64,000 bases of DNA from Caenorhabditis remanei (lineage: Eukaryota; Nematoda; Chromadorea; Rhabditida; Rhabditidae), in NCBI RefSeq assembly GCF_010183535.1, contig NC_071330.1, positions 6,553,717-6,617,716 of the forward strand, in the 5' to 3' direction. The position numbers were made by a program, and so were the translations under genes. Shown piece by piece: positions 38,320 through 51,100 of the stretch. Every line of letters begins with the position of its first letter. Within the stretch, counting starts at the first letter, position 1. The notes below the pieces were generated by a model, which had not been told where the DNA came from, did no database searches, and was given only the letters and a program-made list of their open reading frames with translations.

Positions 38320-38321
38320 TA

Positions 38322-39488
<1,167 letters not shown>

Positions 39489-39715
39489 TGTAATTGTTTT
39501 ATCCTCGCTCTCTCTATTTTCCTTACCCGCTTTAACCCGTTTATCACATTCTCCGCGTATTCTTTAACAATTTTTTTCTCTTCCTTCAAAATCGTTTTCG
39601 AATGATCTGTATGATGTGTATTTGACCTCACATTTTTCAAAAGTATTCCTTTTTACACGCGATAAATGAATCGCTCAATAACTTGTAAATCGATTATTTC
39701 TCCGTTTTCTACATA

Positions 39716-40410
39716 ATGATAGCCGCCGTTATCCCAATCTACGTCATTGTGCTCTGTAATATGGCTCATGTAAGATTTTAATCTAGTTTGTAAACGAAAA
39801 CTTGAATAATCTAGATTGTTCTTGCTATTTTCTTTTTTCCTTCGATCGTTGAATTTCTGGAGGATCTCTATTGGAATTACACTCATCGATCCTGGTTCAT
39901 CGAATATGTTCCAGAAACAGAAGTTGAATGGCTGAAAGATGAGGAAAAGTCAGTAGAGGTAATTACAAAAATGACTGAAATTAATTAATGGGTTAAATAT
40001 GCATGCTAAAGAAGAAAAATATGAAGAAGAGACATTATATAAATCATTCCAATGTGTCTATTCTGATTGACAAAGCGGATCTTTATGATCAGAGCATAGA
40101 AGGGAAAAAGCGAAGAGATGTTGTTAACTACAGTCTTGGTGGTGAGGAGAAATCAGTGTTTCTATCTCAATTTTATCTATTGCAGAAAACAAAGATTTCG
40201 ACGAATATTTGAGATTTAGGGAACATCTGAAAATGCTTCAACAAGCTTATGATGATGGGATTCTGATAAAAAAACAGAAGTAACTTCATATAAGTTTTTC
40301 ACTTTTATTGTTTTTTCTTCAGTTTCTCTGCCCGAGTTCATGAACGGATGGTCGAACAACACATCGGAGAGAATAAGGTGATTGAGAAGAAGTTGGCACG
40401 AACACGTTGA
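39716..40410 (+). CDS. Small membrane-anchored protein, unrecognised (T05G5.4-like position)
   Basis: Five exons (39716-39769, 39815-39958, 40012-40141, 40186-40279, 40323-40410) close in frame to 169 residues. The N-terminus is strongly hydrophobic (MIAAVIPIYVIVLCNMAH, then IVLAIFFFPSIVEFLEDLYW), giving a signal anchor or one to two membrane helices. The rest is charged and helical (KDEEKSVE, LRFREHLKMLQQAYDDG, KVIEKKLARTR). No known domain was recognised. The exon 3 acceptor (GCTAAAG) is weak, and there is no clear SL acceptor before the ATG, so the 5' end may be incomplete. It lies 228 nt after cdk-1 on the same strand, so operon membership is possible. Confidence 0.7.
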
Positions 40411-40510
40411 AATCCATATAAAAAGTATACTGGAACTCACAAATTATTTATTTATCATCACAGATTCAAGCAATATTAACAAATATTAACTTTTTTATTG
40501 TTGTAAACTT

Positions 40511-41381
40511 TTAAGATCTCATGTGTTTGATGAAATAGTATGGCACGACTCCGAGAATTAGTCCAAAGACGACACGGAAGATGTACGGTTTCCACGATTT
40601 GTCCATTTGAGCAATCACTTCTTTGACTTTCTCCCGTAACTCATCTATATTTCCATTATTATCGATTACGATTTTGGCTCGCTTTTTCTTTTCCTCTGAA
40701 AACAGATTCATTGAATTTAAATTTTTCTATATCCAATCCACACCGATGTCCATTTGAGCATGAATTCTCGCCTCCGCATCAGCTCTTGTTATATTGTCTC
40801 TCTTCATCATTCGTTCCACTTCATTTTCGAACTCACACCACACAACGATAGTTGTGCCGATCCACTTGTCATACCCACTCTCGAATAGAAGTGGTGTATC
40901 GAATACGATATACCTGAATCATACAATTATTTTCATTTGAGTACTGTATGTGATAGCTCACTTCGTTCCAGTAATAAGAAGAGTTAGGAATTGTTTCAGC
41001 ATTTCCCATTGGATTGCCGGATGAGTTATGGCATTGAGTGCCTTTCGTTTCTGGAATTTTGTTTATGAGTTTCTTTTTTTCAATAGAACATCACCTCTGG
41101 GTTGCTGAATATAAGCTTTCCAAGCTTATCTCTTCGGAGAACTCCTCCTTGTTCATCATCGAAATACTCATCTCCGAACTCTTTACGAAGACGTTTGTAA
41201 GTTGACGTTCCGGGAACAACAACTGAAACTGTCTCGTTAAAATATGACGCAGTGAGGCTGGTCTTAGACCTTGTCTAGCAACTAGATCCGCATCGATAAT
41301 TGGAACTCCATGCGCTCGAAAAACGTTCGAAACAGTACTCTTACCAGTGGCCACTCCGCCACTCAAACCTACGACAAGCAT
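40511..41381 (-). CDS. Dephospho-CoA kinase
   Basis: Catalyses the last step of coenzyme A synthesis, ATP-dependent phosphorylation of the 3' hydroxyl of dephospho-CoA. Five exons (41381-41270, 41222-41095, 41050-40962, 40913-40744, 40695-40511) give 227 residues. The P-loop GLSGGVATGKST is at residues 5-16 and is followed by PIIDADLVARQ, which holds the catalytic Asp. NAITHPAI and the FDTPLLFESG motif are also typical of the CoaE family. A hydrophobic C-terminal segment (YIFRVVFGLILGVVPYYFI) suggests membrane anchoring, as in the eukaryotic DCAKD type. An SL acceptor lies just upstream of the ATG. It is the last of four genes in the same-strand run from the golgin. Confidence 0.93.
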
Positions 41382-42005
41382 CTCGATCTGAGAAAAGAAG
41401 AGTACTAACAGCTATACGAAAATGTGTTTTGAAGACGAAGCACACAGGTGGAAGGTATGTGTTGCTATGGTGATTACTCGAGGAGTGAGGTATTAAAGAA
41501 AGAGGCGGGTTGAGAAATAATCAGAAGGAGAGAAGAATGGATGTATAGGGGAGAACGAGGGAAAGGGCGGCTCAGGTGAAGAAATTGAGGGTTTTGAAGA
41601 AGAACTAATACACAACACAAAGCAGATGACTATACGCAATGAAAACAGTTAAGACTGTTTCAGAGGGCGGATAACCGAACAATTTCAGAACGATGAAGCA
41701 TTACTCACCGGAAAGAACCAATCAAACCAGGACATCGTTGATTTCTCTGTGTTTAATTGTTTAGTTATCGATTATTTTATATGGGCAATCACAGACAACA
41801 AGATAGAGAAAGAAGAATAAGAAGACTACTACTAACGCATTAAAGATTATAAAAAGTTGGCAATTCTATAAAAATATTTATTTCAGGTGACGATAATGGC
41901 ATAATGAACCGTATAAACACATAAATTCAATACATAAAACTGATGTGGACTAAATATTCTATCCCTACAAGTTTCAATAATCTCTTCTTCATCTGTGCGT
42001 CGCAT

Positions 42006-44661
42006 CTACTTCGATTCCCATTGTGGCTTTCTCTTCTCAGCAAAAGCGGTCATTCCTTCCTGAAAAATATAATATAGAACAGAAAATGGCAGAAGTGTCG
42101 GGGGCCGCGGCGATGTTTATTTGCAAATGCGCCCTAGCGAATATATCTGTTTCGCAACCATCCCGTTTAGAAACGTGACACTTTTTTATTCTTTTTATCA
42201 AGTTTAGTCAGCTCCGGAACGAGGAGTTTTATATTCGAATCAATATGTCTAAAAGAAGAGCCAGGCCCTTGTTCGAACAAGATGGCTTTTTGTTTCGTTT
42301 GGTGAAAACTCTTGCTGATGGCACCGACCTTTTGTACTGTGATAAACGGTAAGTGACTACATAATATCCTAAATATGAATAATTTCGTCATTCTAGACAA
42401 ACAATAGGTTGCACAGCTAGCGCCAGAAGGATCAATGGTCAGATCATTCCACGATCAGAACATATTGGCCATGAAGCCGATAATGAGGTTGCAAGTGTAA
42501 GTTAAAAAAGGTTTATAGTAATTCCCTGGAAACATTAACAGGCTAAAATTGCAAGACATACTATCAAAGAGATAGCGGCTAGCACAACTTGCACTCCGAA
42601 GGAGTTACTGAATGAAGTTCAAGCTTCCCTGCCTCTTCACCTAGCAGGTACAATTAACGGCTTTCTTTCTTTTAAAATATAATTTCATTGAACAGGTTCT
42701 CGTGATTCTTTAACTAAGATGATCTATCGAGCAAGAGCGCCAAGGCCTGAACCCAGAGTTTCTACGTTAGCAATGGAAACAGATACGGATGCTGATACTT
42801 TCTACAACACATACCAGAATTCTCCTTCAAATACTAGTATTCAAGAAGCTTTGATGAATCTCGTAAAAGAAGAAATGGAAGAGGTGCCAGAGATTGAGCA
42901 CAAGGAAGAAAAAGAAGTCTCAGCATTACAAAACCAAATGGTGACCGTTCCGGTTGACAACTATTTCGAGAGATTACAAAGCATTGTTCGTGAGGCTATC
43001 AAGGAATCTAATGAAGAAATGATAGCGGAAATCAAAACTGTAGTTGGAACTGTGACCAAATCGGCTGGCCCCAGGTTATTCTATTTTAGACTAGTAACAT
43101 TATCTAATTCAATTTTTGCAGCGAATCCTCCCAAGAAATAACTAAAAACTTAAACGATGATATCAAAACATTTCTGACGAGTTTGACCAACTTAGCTTCA
43201 CACTTGGAATCTGGAGATTTGAAACAACGGACAGAAGCAGTTCTCAACAAGTTTGCTAATAATGTAAGTAACCGCACCAAATAGCTCAAACTTATGAATA
43301 TTTTCAGAAATTGGAAGCCTCATTGGAAGATATCCTAGATGCGACGCTCAACAGTCTTGAAAAGTGAAATGATAATTGTCTTGTTGTTTTTTGTAGTTTT
43401 CTTTTCCTGTTACCGGTAATGAATAAATCACCTTTCTATCTTTCGTCGCGAATGTAGTGTGGAAAAGACGTCTTTCGAAATGAAGTCCTTCTTGAAGAGT
43501 CAATTCATAAGCTTTGTTAACAGCTTCTTTGGCCATTTGTACAATCAATGGAGATTGCTCGGCAATTTTTTCACCGAGTTTCACAGCCTCTCCGACAACT
43601 TGATCAGCTGGGTAGATCTTGCTAACAATTCCATGTTCCTTAGCTTCCTGAGCAGACACGTGGTTTCCAGTGAGGCAAACTTCCATGGCAAACGATTTTC
43701 CAGCAGCACGAGCCCAACGTTGAGTACCTCCTGAAAATAATGGATTTTTAAAAATTTTCGATGGTTTAAATAGAATGTACCAGCTCCTGGAATAGTTCCA
43801 ATGTTGATTTCAGGTTGTCCAAAACGAGCTTTCTCTCCGGCGTAAATGATATCACACATCATAGCCAACTCGTTTCCACCTCCTAATGCGAATCCATTGA
43901 CAGCAGCAATGACTGGTTTTTTTACATCACTGACCGCAGTCCAGTTAGAAAGGAAGCTTCCAGAGAACGTAGAAGCAAACTCATTGTTGGTCTAAAAACA
44001 TTTACCGTAAATACTGTATTATAACGGCATGCCGTTATATTTTTCAACTGCCTCCGAGAGAAATTTTGTGGTTTCGGAAACTCATTAAAATTGAACAAAA
44101 AACCTTTTTGGACTTTCTATTTGCTGATCTAGAAGTGACCAAACACGTTGCTTCTAATCAGAACCGAGAAAAAATCCCCTGATAAACATTTTAAGGGATT
44201 CTGAGTAGAGATGGGGTGCCGTTATAATACAGGTGCCGTTCTATTACAGGTGCCGTTATAATACAGTATTTACGGTAACTCTAATTAGGGGATGCTTATC
44301 CGGATAATAATAATAACTATTATAATTATCCCTTTACGATAATTATCCCTTTACAAACCATTTCCTTAATATCAGCTCCAGCGGCGAAAGCTCTCTCGCT
44401 TCCAGTAATGACAATGGCACCGACGGATTTATCAGTATCAAGAGTATGAAGAGCATTGGCCAATTCAGTCATGAGCTGAGCGCACAAAGCATTAAGGGCC
44501 TTTGGGCGATTCAGCTTGATGAGAGCGACATTCTGCTTCTCTCCAACCTTCTCAACTTTGATCATTTCTGGAGCTTTGCTCGAAAAAGCGGCAACTTGCA
44601 TTTGGTTCACATTCACACACAACTTGGTGTTGCGAACAAGCATTGAAGAGAGGCGCATCAT
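42006..44661 (-). CDS. ech-6: Short-chain enoyl-CoA hydratase (ECH-6)
   Basis: Mitochondrial beta-oxidation enzyme that hydrates trans-2-enoyl-CoA, also used in valine breakdown. Four exons (44661-44359, 43991-43781, 43730-43432, 42059-42006) give 288 residues. The first 30 residues ([17 protein letters not shown]...) form a basic amphipathic mitochondrial presequence. The oxyanion-hole segments AGADIKEM and [11 protein letters not shown], and [17 protein letters not shown], carry the two catalytic glutamates (in NELAMM and QPEINIG). The last coding exon is only 54 nt ([17 protein letters not shown]) and lies beyond a 1.37-kb intron that contains an opposite-strand gene. A tandem ATG ATG starts the protein; either could be used. 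A MITE sits in intron 1. Confidence 0.95.
42245..43367 (+). CDS. Nested gene: FLYWCH-like finger protein with coiled-coil tail
   Basis: Six exons (42245-42348, 42397-42496, 42542-42647, 42696-43074, 43122-43263, 43308-43367) close in frame to 296 residues. The whole gene lies within the last intron of ech-6, on the other strand. The N-terminal 100 residues resemble a FLYWCH or MULE-associated zinc finger: [17 protein letters not shown], then EHIGHEAD. Candidate ligands are C32, C40, H57 and H60, but the usual Trp is missing, so zinc binding is inferred. A helical region ([25 protein letters not shown]) follows, as in related nematode proteins. The C-terminal half is acidic and helical ([19 protein letters not shown]) with no known domain. 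The phase-correct exons and good splice sites argue for a live gene. Its origin may be transposon-derived. Confidence 0.8.
44002..44278. mobile_element. TA-flanked MITE in ech-6 intron 1
   Basis: The terminal inverted repeats are TTACCGTAAATACTGTATTA and its complement TAATACAGTATTTACGGTAA, separated by about 225 nt. The right end contains three tandem copies of GTGCCGTTATAATACAG-like units, one mutated. It is non-coding. Confidence 0.8.
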
Positions 44662-45328
44662 GGTTGATTCCCTTGAAAAAAGACCGAATTCGATGTGGAA
44701 AGTTTTGAAAACGGAAAATGAGAAAACAAGAAGACGATTGGCAGGAATGGGAAGAGAAACAATTGACGAGATGCAACGTGAAAGAAAAAGAAAAGATATG
44801 ATGAGAGACGCAGGAAGTTGAAGGAAAACGAACGATAGAGCACATAATTTGAACTGTGATCAGTGAACTTATCAGATCAACATATAAAACAACAGAATTT
44901 TACAGTGCCATTCTTTTTTTTCAAAATTCTACACCAGAAAGGGCAGTATCAGTTGTCACCAGGGGTTTCTGTTGGAGAAAAAGGAATTGCGATGGAATAT
45001 CTAGAAAAAGAACATCGAGGGCTTGAACCAATATAGAAAACAATGATCAATTGTGATTCGGGAAAGAAAGATGAAATTTATTTAATTCACAACCTTTGAA
45101 AATATTAAATAATTTATATGGTACAACTTGAATCTATACACCGATGAATTACATGCAGGCTAAAGCGTTTCTAAACATTCCAGATTCTTTACAGCAGAAA
45201 ATTACGAGTTGTTCCAGATAAGAAAAGTTCAATTTTCCAAGTAGAAGCCAACTTAAATTTTTCTGTGAATTTGCCTTTGGGCGATTATTATGATATTGGT
45301 ATTCTTCTGCATAAATCTTCAATAAAAT

Positions 45329-47912
45329 TCACAATTGTCTCTTGACTAGTCTTTCGAATCTTTTGAGTTTATCAATAGATGAAGTGACAGTTTGGTCTGA
45401 CAATCCATCAGCGGCCATCGACACGACTGCATTGAATGCTTCAGAAACGGAAGCGGCACTTCCTACAGTCGGGAGTGCTCCTCCGATTCGAGAAGTGAGA
45501 CTACTAGATTGTGGAGCTGCTTCGGATCCAGATGCTCCTATCTTGATACGGTAGGCATTGAGAACCGCAGAGTGTTCCTGCCTTTTAACTCCTTTCATTT
45601 CCAAAACTTTTTGCATTTCCGCCGCATCCGATGCTGGCAACAACTTGATATACTGCTCCACGAACTCATCTACCGTTTCTAAACTGCACATGACAACCTG
45701 AAAAAAACGTTGTGTTTCGAAACGCTTTTGATTATTACCTTCAGAATCATTTCAGCCTTCGTTAACGCAGCATTCACACTGGAAACATAGGCTGTTGGTG
45801 GTTTCGAATTGATGACACTATCAATTGACGGCACACTTAACAGAAATGTCTTCAAAGAATGAGTATCTAGCAGCAATTGCTCAGCTCCGTGAGTACTTAT
45901 GGCACGGCATCGGAACAAGGAACCAACAAACTTATGAGCGAGTTGAGTGGCAAGTTTCAGACAGAAATGAGCAAAATATTTACGGCGATCGGACAGCATA
46001 TCTCGAATCAAAGGAACCGCTTGACGAAGATGCGCTCTCATCGCGCCTATGAAAGGAGATTCGTCACCAACACAGTCTACTGCTGTCCAACTAAAAATAT
46101 GACAATAAAATACAAATTAAATTGTCTAATTAACTTACTTTACTTTACTAATCGATTGTAACGCAGCATCACAAGTTGACTCGACATCTTGAACTAAAAC
46201 GAGAAGCGATTGATTTGTAATTGAATAAAACGATTCAGTTTCTTGTGAAATATCAACCCCAGGAATCCGTTGTGACAACTTTTCCTGTAGTTGAATAGAT
46301 GTTTCAGCACACCAGTCAGCAGTTGCTAGAATGCAAGAAACGAGAAATTGTTGATCTGGGGTTAGCCTTGGATAAGCGACTTCTTCTCTAATTAAACTAA
46401 ATAGATTAGCTGCTCCTGACTGTTGAGATCCAAGAGATGGGAGAAATGCAATCAAACAGGAAGTTGCGTATCCACGGAGACAAACTCGAACTACGCCTAT
46501 CACGTCTCTGAAAATAAAATAATATTCAATCTCAGTTTTTTTGATTATAAAGCGCATACCTTATCAATGCATCAGGTTCACTGCTCAACTTGCTAGATTC
46601 CGTTATAACTTTCTTCAGAAGAAGGAACATATCAGCAGAAGATGGGAATGGAACTGCGTGAGTAGATGATTCCCGATTCGGTTTTTCTTCTCCGGACCGA
46701 ATTTTACTGGCACATGTATCCAAAAATTCGTTAAGAGTTTTCTCTTGAGCATTGATAAAAACATCAAGAAATGGATCGAACACACTCCAAATCGCTTTGT
46801 CGAATGAGATTCCATCTTTTTCGGGGAACCGTTTTGTCAAAAGAGCTTCAAACATCTTCGTGTGTTGAATTGCATGGCCCAGCAATTTCCAGTCAAGATC
46901 TTGTCTTCTCCTTGTCATAATTCTATATAAAATATCTCTAGTTACAACACAGAATTCACTTGTCAGTCGTCTTCCCATATGCCAATCAGTTGGGAATATT
47001 TTTGACAAACCCGCTCGTTCGAAATCCGTTAACTTTCGAACGAACCATTTGTATCTGTCGTCTACCTTATCCAGCCATGCACCTTCCTCATTGTCAGCAT
47101 AAATAATACAATATTCACTCAGTTGTTGTTCGATAAACCATTTCACAAAGTTCTCCTTGACGTTTCCTTCCAATGCTGCTGCCACTCGACACATATCAGT
47201 AATCCTGTCACTGAGTTGTCCTGTCTGAAAATCAAAAACTTAATTCATTAGTGTATAATAGTTTTCTCACTTGAAAAGCGTTTTTTAAATCTCTTGCCAA
47301 TTGTATTGTCAGACTAGCTTTCAATTTGTCTAATTGTTCCGAAAGGTTTTCTATTTGTTCTGATTCTTTATAAGCATCAAACAACTGAAGCACATTGAGA
47401 ATTGCAGGAAGTTGACGAGCAATCGAACTATAATCTTTTTTATCAACCCAAGCACCAAGAGACTCGACACCGGTGAGAAGAATATGAAGATGGTGTAAAG
47501 TTGTTATTGAAGCTGTCAAATTTCGTTTGGCAATATCGAGCTGTTTGATATCTCGTGTCATCTCTCGAACAATATCATCCGACGATTTCGTTCTTTCTCG
47601 GATGCTTCCTATACTTTTTTCCAGTTCAATCATTGCTTCGTGGGCAAGTTTCAGTGCTTCTTCGCCTCGTTCACTAACATTCGCATTCGTTTCCACAAGA
47701 TAAGCCAATTCATTATCTAACTCGCTTATCTCTCCTTCCACCGCGGCAATCACCGAGTCTAACTGAGTAAGTGATTGTTCCGTTGGAAATAATTCATTGA
47801 TTTGAGCAATGAGGCTCATGTTCGGTTTGCAGTACTCCGTAATGCACATGTCCTTTATTTCGTTCATGACATTCTCAGATATCTTCAATTCGCTTGTTGT
47901 CGGCTCTTCCAT
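45329..47912 (-). CDS. vps-53: VPS-53, GARP/EARP tethering complex subunit
   Basis: Subunit of the GARP (trans-Golgi) and EARP (recycling endosome) tethering complexes. Five exons (47912-47271, 47224-46560, 46507-46139, 46090-45739, 45697-45329) give 798 residues, the family length. The N-terminal Vps53 domain has INELFPTEQSLTQLD, then a long coiled coil (about residues 50-130). The middle holds DWHMGRRLTSEFCVVTR and a CATCHR-type helical region. The C-terminus ends in a helical bundle and a Ser-rich linker. It starts about 280 nt downstream of the golgin stop codon on the same strand, with a TTTTAAG site right before the ATG. Ech-6 follows 670 nt downstream. Confidence 0.95.
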
Positions 47913-48194
47913 CTTAAAAGTTGCTTAGGATTAGAACTGGAAACATATCCATGTGAAAAGTAGGTAACGATTAATAACGTATGAGTACTTATAATAAACG
48001 TATAATAAAAAAATTCATTATAAGTATTTAGGTGGATATCTGATAATCGAACACATATAAAATGTATCACTAATTGCTTCTTGAAAGAAGAGTTATCACA
48101 CATCAACATGAAAGGAAGGACACCCGGTGAACATGCAATAAAAAGGTAAATTGTGAAATAAAAATGTACATTGAAATGATTTTAGACTGAAAAA

Positions 48195-51100
48195 TTAAGA
48201 TCCTGCAGACCATCCAGAGAAGTATGAAGACCACGATCCAGATTGAGCAGTTGCCATGTGAGCTGCAAAATTATTACATTTCGTTCTTTCCAATGTCTCC
48301 AATCTTCACTTTCAGTTGTATTGCGAAGTTTTAAAATGCATTAATGCAATCTCTAAAGTTTCGAAATACCGCTGTAGGCGGAACAAGATAGTTTTATTAT
48401 TGTTATTTCCGCCCGCTCGCCAGCCAGATGGCTGCAGAGATTCTATTGGCTATCATCTCTGCACGGTATTCCAAAACGCGAAATGGAAGAATTCCACGTT
48501 GTGTCTCAAGGGAGCGCACTTGCGAAATCCAGTGATTAAAGCCGGATATCAATTCAATTTTTAGCACTGAAAAAGTGATATTTTGCTTAATAAAACGAGT
48601 TTTTTAAATTTTTTCCAATTTTTGCAACGACCAATCGATTTCTTATAGCGAAAGCTGTGATTTGAGCCGCGAAACGACCAAAATAATAGACGAAGATGAA
48701 CGGGGCAGCTCGAATTGTGTTTGGCTTGAAAATTCACATTTTGAGAAGTTTTTCGATTTTTTTATTTTCTCAGATCAGGAATCAAAAATCTGCAACGACG
48801 AATTTGAAGAGTAAAAGAAGGGCTACACTTTAAGCGTTTGAAAATCGAAATTTGATGAGAAATGGTTTCCCTGCGGCTCTGAGAAAAGTCATGAATGTGA
48901 AGAAATTTACAGAACTACAGAAGAACATGGAAAGCTTGCCTGAAAATAAATATATTTGAAAAAAGTTACCAAATATATAAAGCTGCTGCGATGTTTATGC
49001 TGATTTTAGCTATGTTGATATGAGTTTAATGTTTGATATTGTGATTCCTTCATGTTTCCAAACCTACTCGATTTTTTCTTTGTATAAACATGGAAGAATT
49101 ACAGAATCAAGCTCGTGGGTAGTTCAACATTTTGGTCATCTTCTCAGTCATTGCAAAAAGTTACTTTTAAACATTTCAAAGGTTAGTGATGACAATATAG
49201 AGTTTATCCATAGGTCGAAAAGTCAAGAAATTACTGAGAATAAGAAAAGTGTTGAAAAATTAATGAAGGATAAATTTCAAAATTTTGTTAATTGATAAAG
49301 CGTTGGAGGGAGCTTGAAGGAAAGTGAATTGTGAATGAATCGGAAAATTTACAGAAATGGCTAAGACAAACAAAAAAATGAAAAAAGAGAAAACTCTCGA
49401 AATGACCAAAAAGAGAATGGGCGAAAGGCGAGAAAAAGATGAAAAACAACGTCTTCTTCGCGAAGCAGAGGAAGAAGCTCAAGAAAAGAAAGAGAATGAG
49501 AAGAAGGAGGTGGATGAACTGAGAATTCGAGTAGTCCAGATGAATGCGGAATCACAGAAACTTAAAAAGGAAGTTATTGAATTGACTCGAATGGTGGATG
49601 TGTCCAATCATCTTCTACAGCTGTCCAGAAAAAAAGTTGAGGGGCTAGAAGCCAATAATGAAGAGTTGAAGTCAGATTTGGCAAGAGGAAAGAACCATGT
49701 AGACGAGCTGAACTTGATTATCAGAACACTCAAACAGGACGATAGGTCAAGTCTCGAGAGTACAGTAGCAGCTCAAAAAGTGAAAATTGAAGAGAAAGAT
49801 GAGAAGATACAAGATTTAATCAAGGTAAATATGAACTATAAATTGAGATTAATATATAAAACAAAGGAAATATACAGAAAAAATATTTTTGGTTTTTAAG
49901 GTATCCCCAACTGGTGGGTCTCGACTGAAGCCATTTGGAGAATTAACAACCAAAGAAGCGATAAGATCTCGATGTCTAAAATTGATTAAATGCATGGTCC
50001 AACTAGTTGGAAACGACAAGGACACTTTGAACTCCTTCATTTTTCATTTTGTGAAATTTCTCTCCAAGTCATCTGAATACGAGTTTTGCTTAAACTTCAG
50101 CGAATGGGATTCGTTCTACGCAACAATCCGATGGAACCTTTCCAATGGATTCCTCAGAGAATTCCAGCAATTCTGCAAATCGAGATTGGCGTTTGGTGTT
50201 TTCAATAGCCTCCACAAAACAAGAGAGATGAGAAAGTGCAACACCGTAGAAGAAGATTACTGTATCCAAGTTAAGACGACTATAAAAACAACTCGATCTG
50301 AGAAAGAAGTCTCGACATCGACTGCTGTAGTTACTGCAAGAAACATTGCTCAATTGGTTTCTCGGAGACTCGAAGATCTGGCAACCAGTGGTAGACTGAG
50401 AGTGGATGACCGTGGAATTGTTCTGGGTTTTGGAGGCGACAAAGGTGCTGACACCACAAAATTGTCGATCGTTTTCGAAAATGTGGAGAACAGCAACGAT
50501 CCACATGGAATCCTTCTTATTGGTCTCTATACCGGGGCTGATAATTATTCCAATTTGAAAGCCAACTTCGAAAGCCTTTTTCATCAAATCAACAATCTGA
50601 AAACTGTTACATATAAGGTTGGTGATTTTGAAGTGACTGAGAATGTTACAATCATCCCAGTGGGTGATTGCAAATTCATTTCGGCTCTTTACAATCATTC
50701 TGGACAGTCTTCAAGTGAGCCGTGTTTCCGATGTCACAAAAGATGGATCAATCACGGAAACAACAAGGCCACCATTGGAACATTTGATTTTGAAGAAACT
50801 GGCCAATTGAGAACCATTCAGAAGATGAAAGAAGAAGGTCTAGACCCTTTACTTCTTGTCGAACCTTCTCATGCTTCTCCACCAGGATTGCACGTCTTCA
50901 TTGGTATCAACCAAAAATATTTCATCGAATATTTTATCGCTCTTGCTGTAACTCTCGATTTCAAGAACGACCAACTTCCAATCAATTTGAAGCAACAGAA
51001 GAAACATCTGAAAACCCTCGCCCAAGAAGCCAAAGAATACCGTCGTCAGATGGGAACTGTCCGGTGTACTATGGAAAGGATCGAATCAGTGGCAGCTGTC

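Larger units (their letters stand above)
35988..38321. promoter_or_regulatory. Shared upstream region of iff-1 and cdk-1
   Basis: Divergent genes iff-1 (-) and cdk-1 (+) face away from this 2.3-kb region, so it holds both promoters. It contains two inverted-repeat elements (36361-36536 and 36598-37424), the latter ending in GC-rich arms. A GC-rich patch at 38150-38220 lies in frame with cdk-1 (see findings). No separate gene is supported. Confidence 0.55.
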
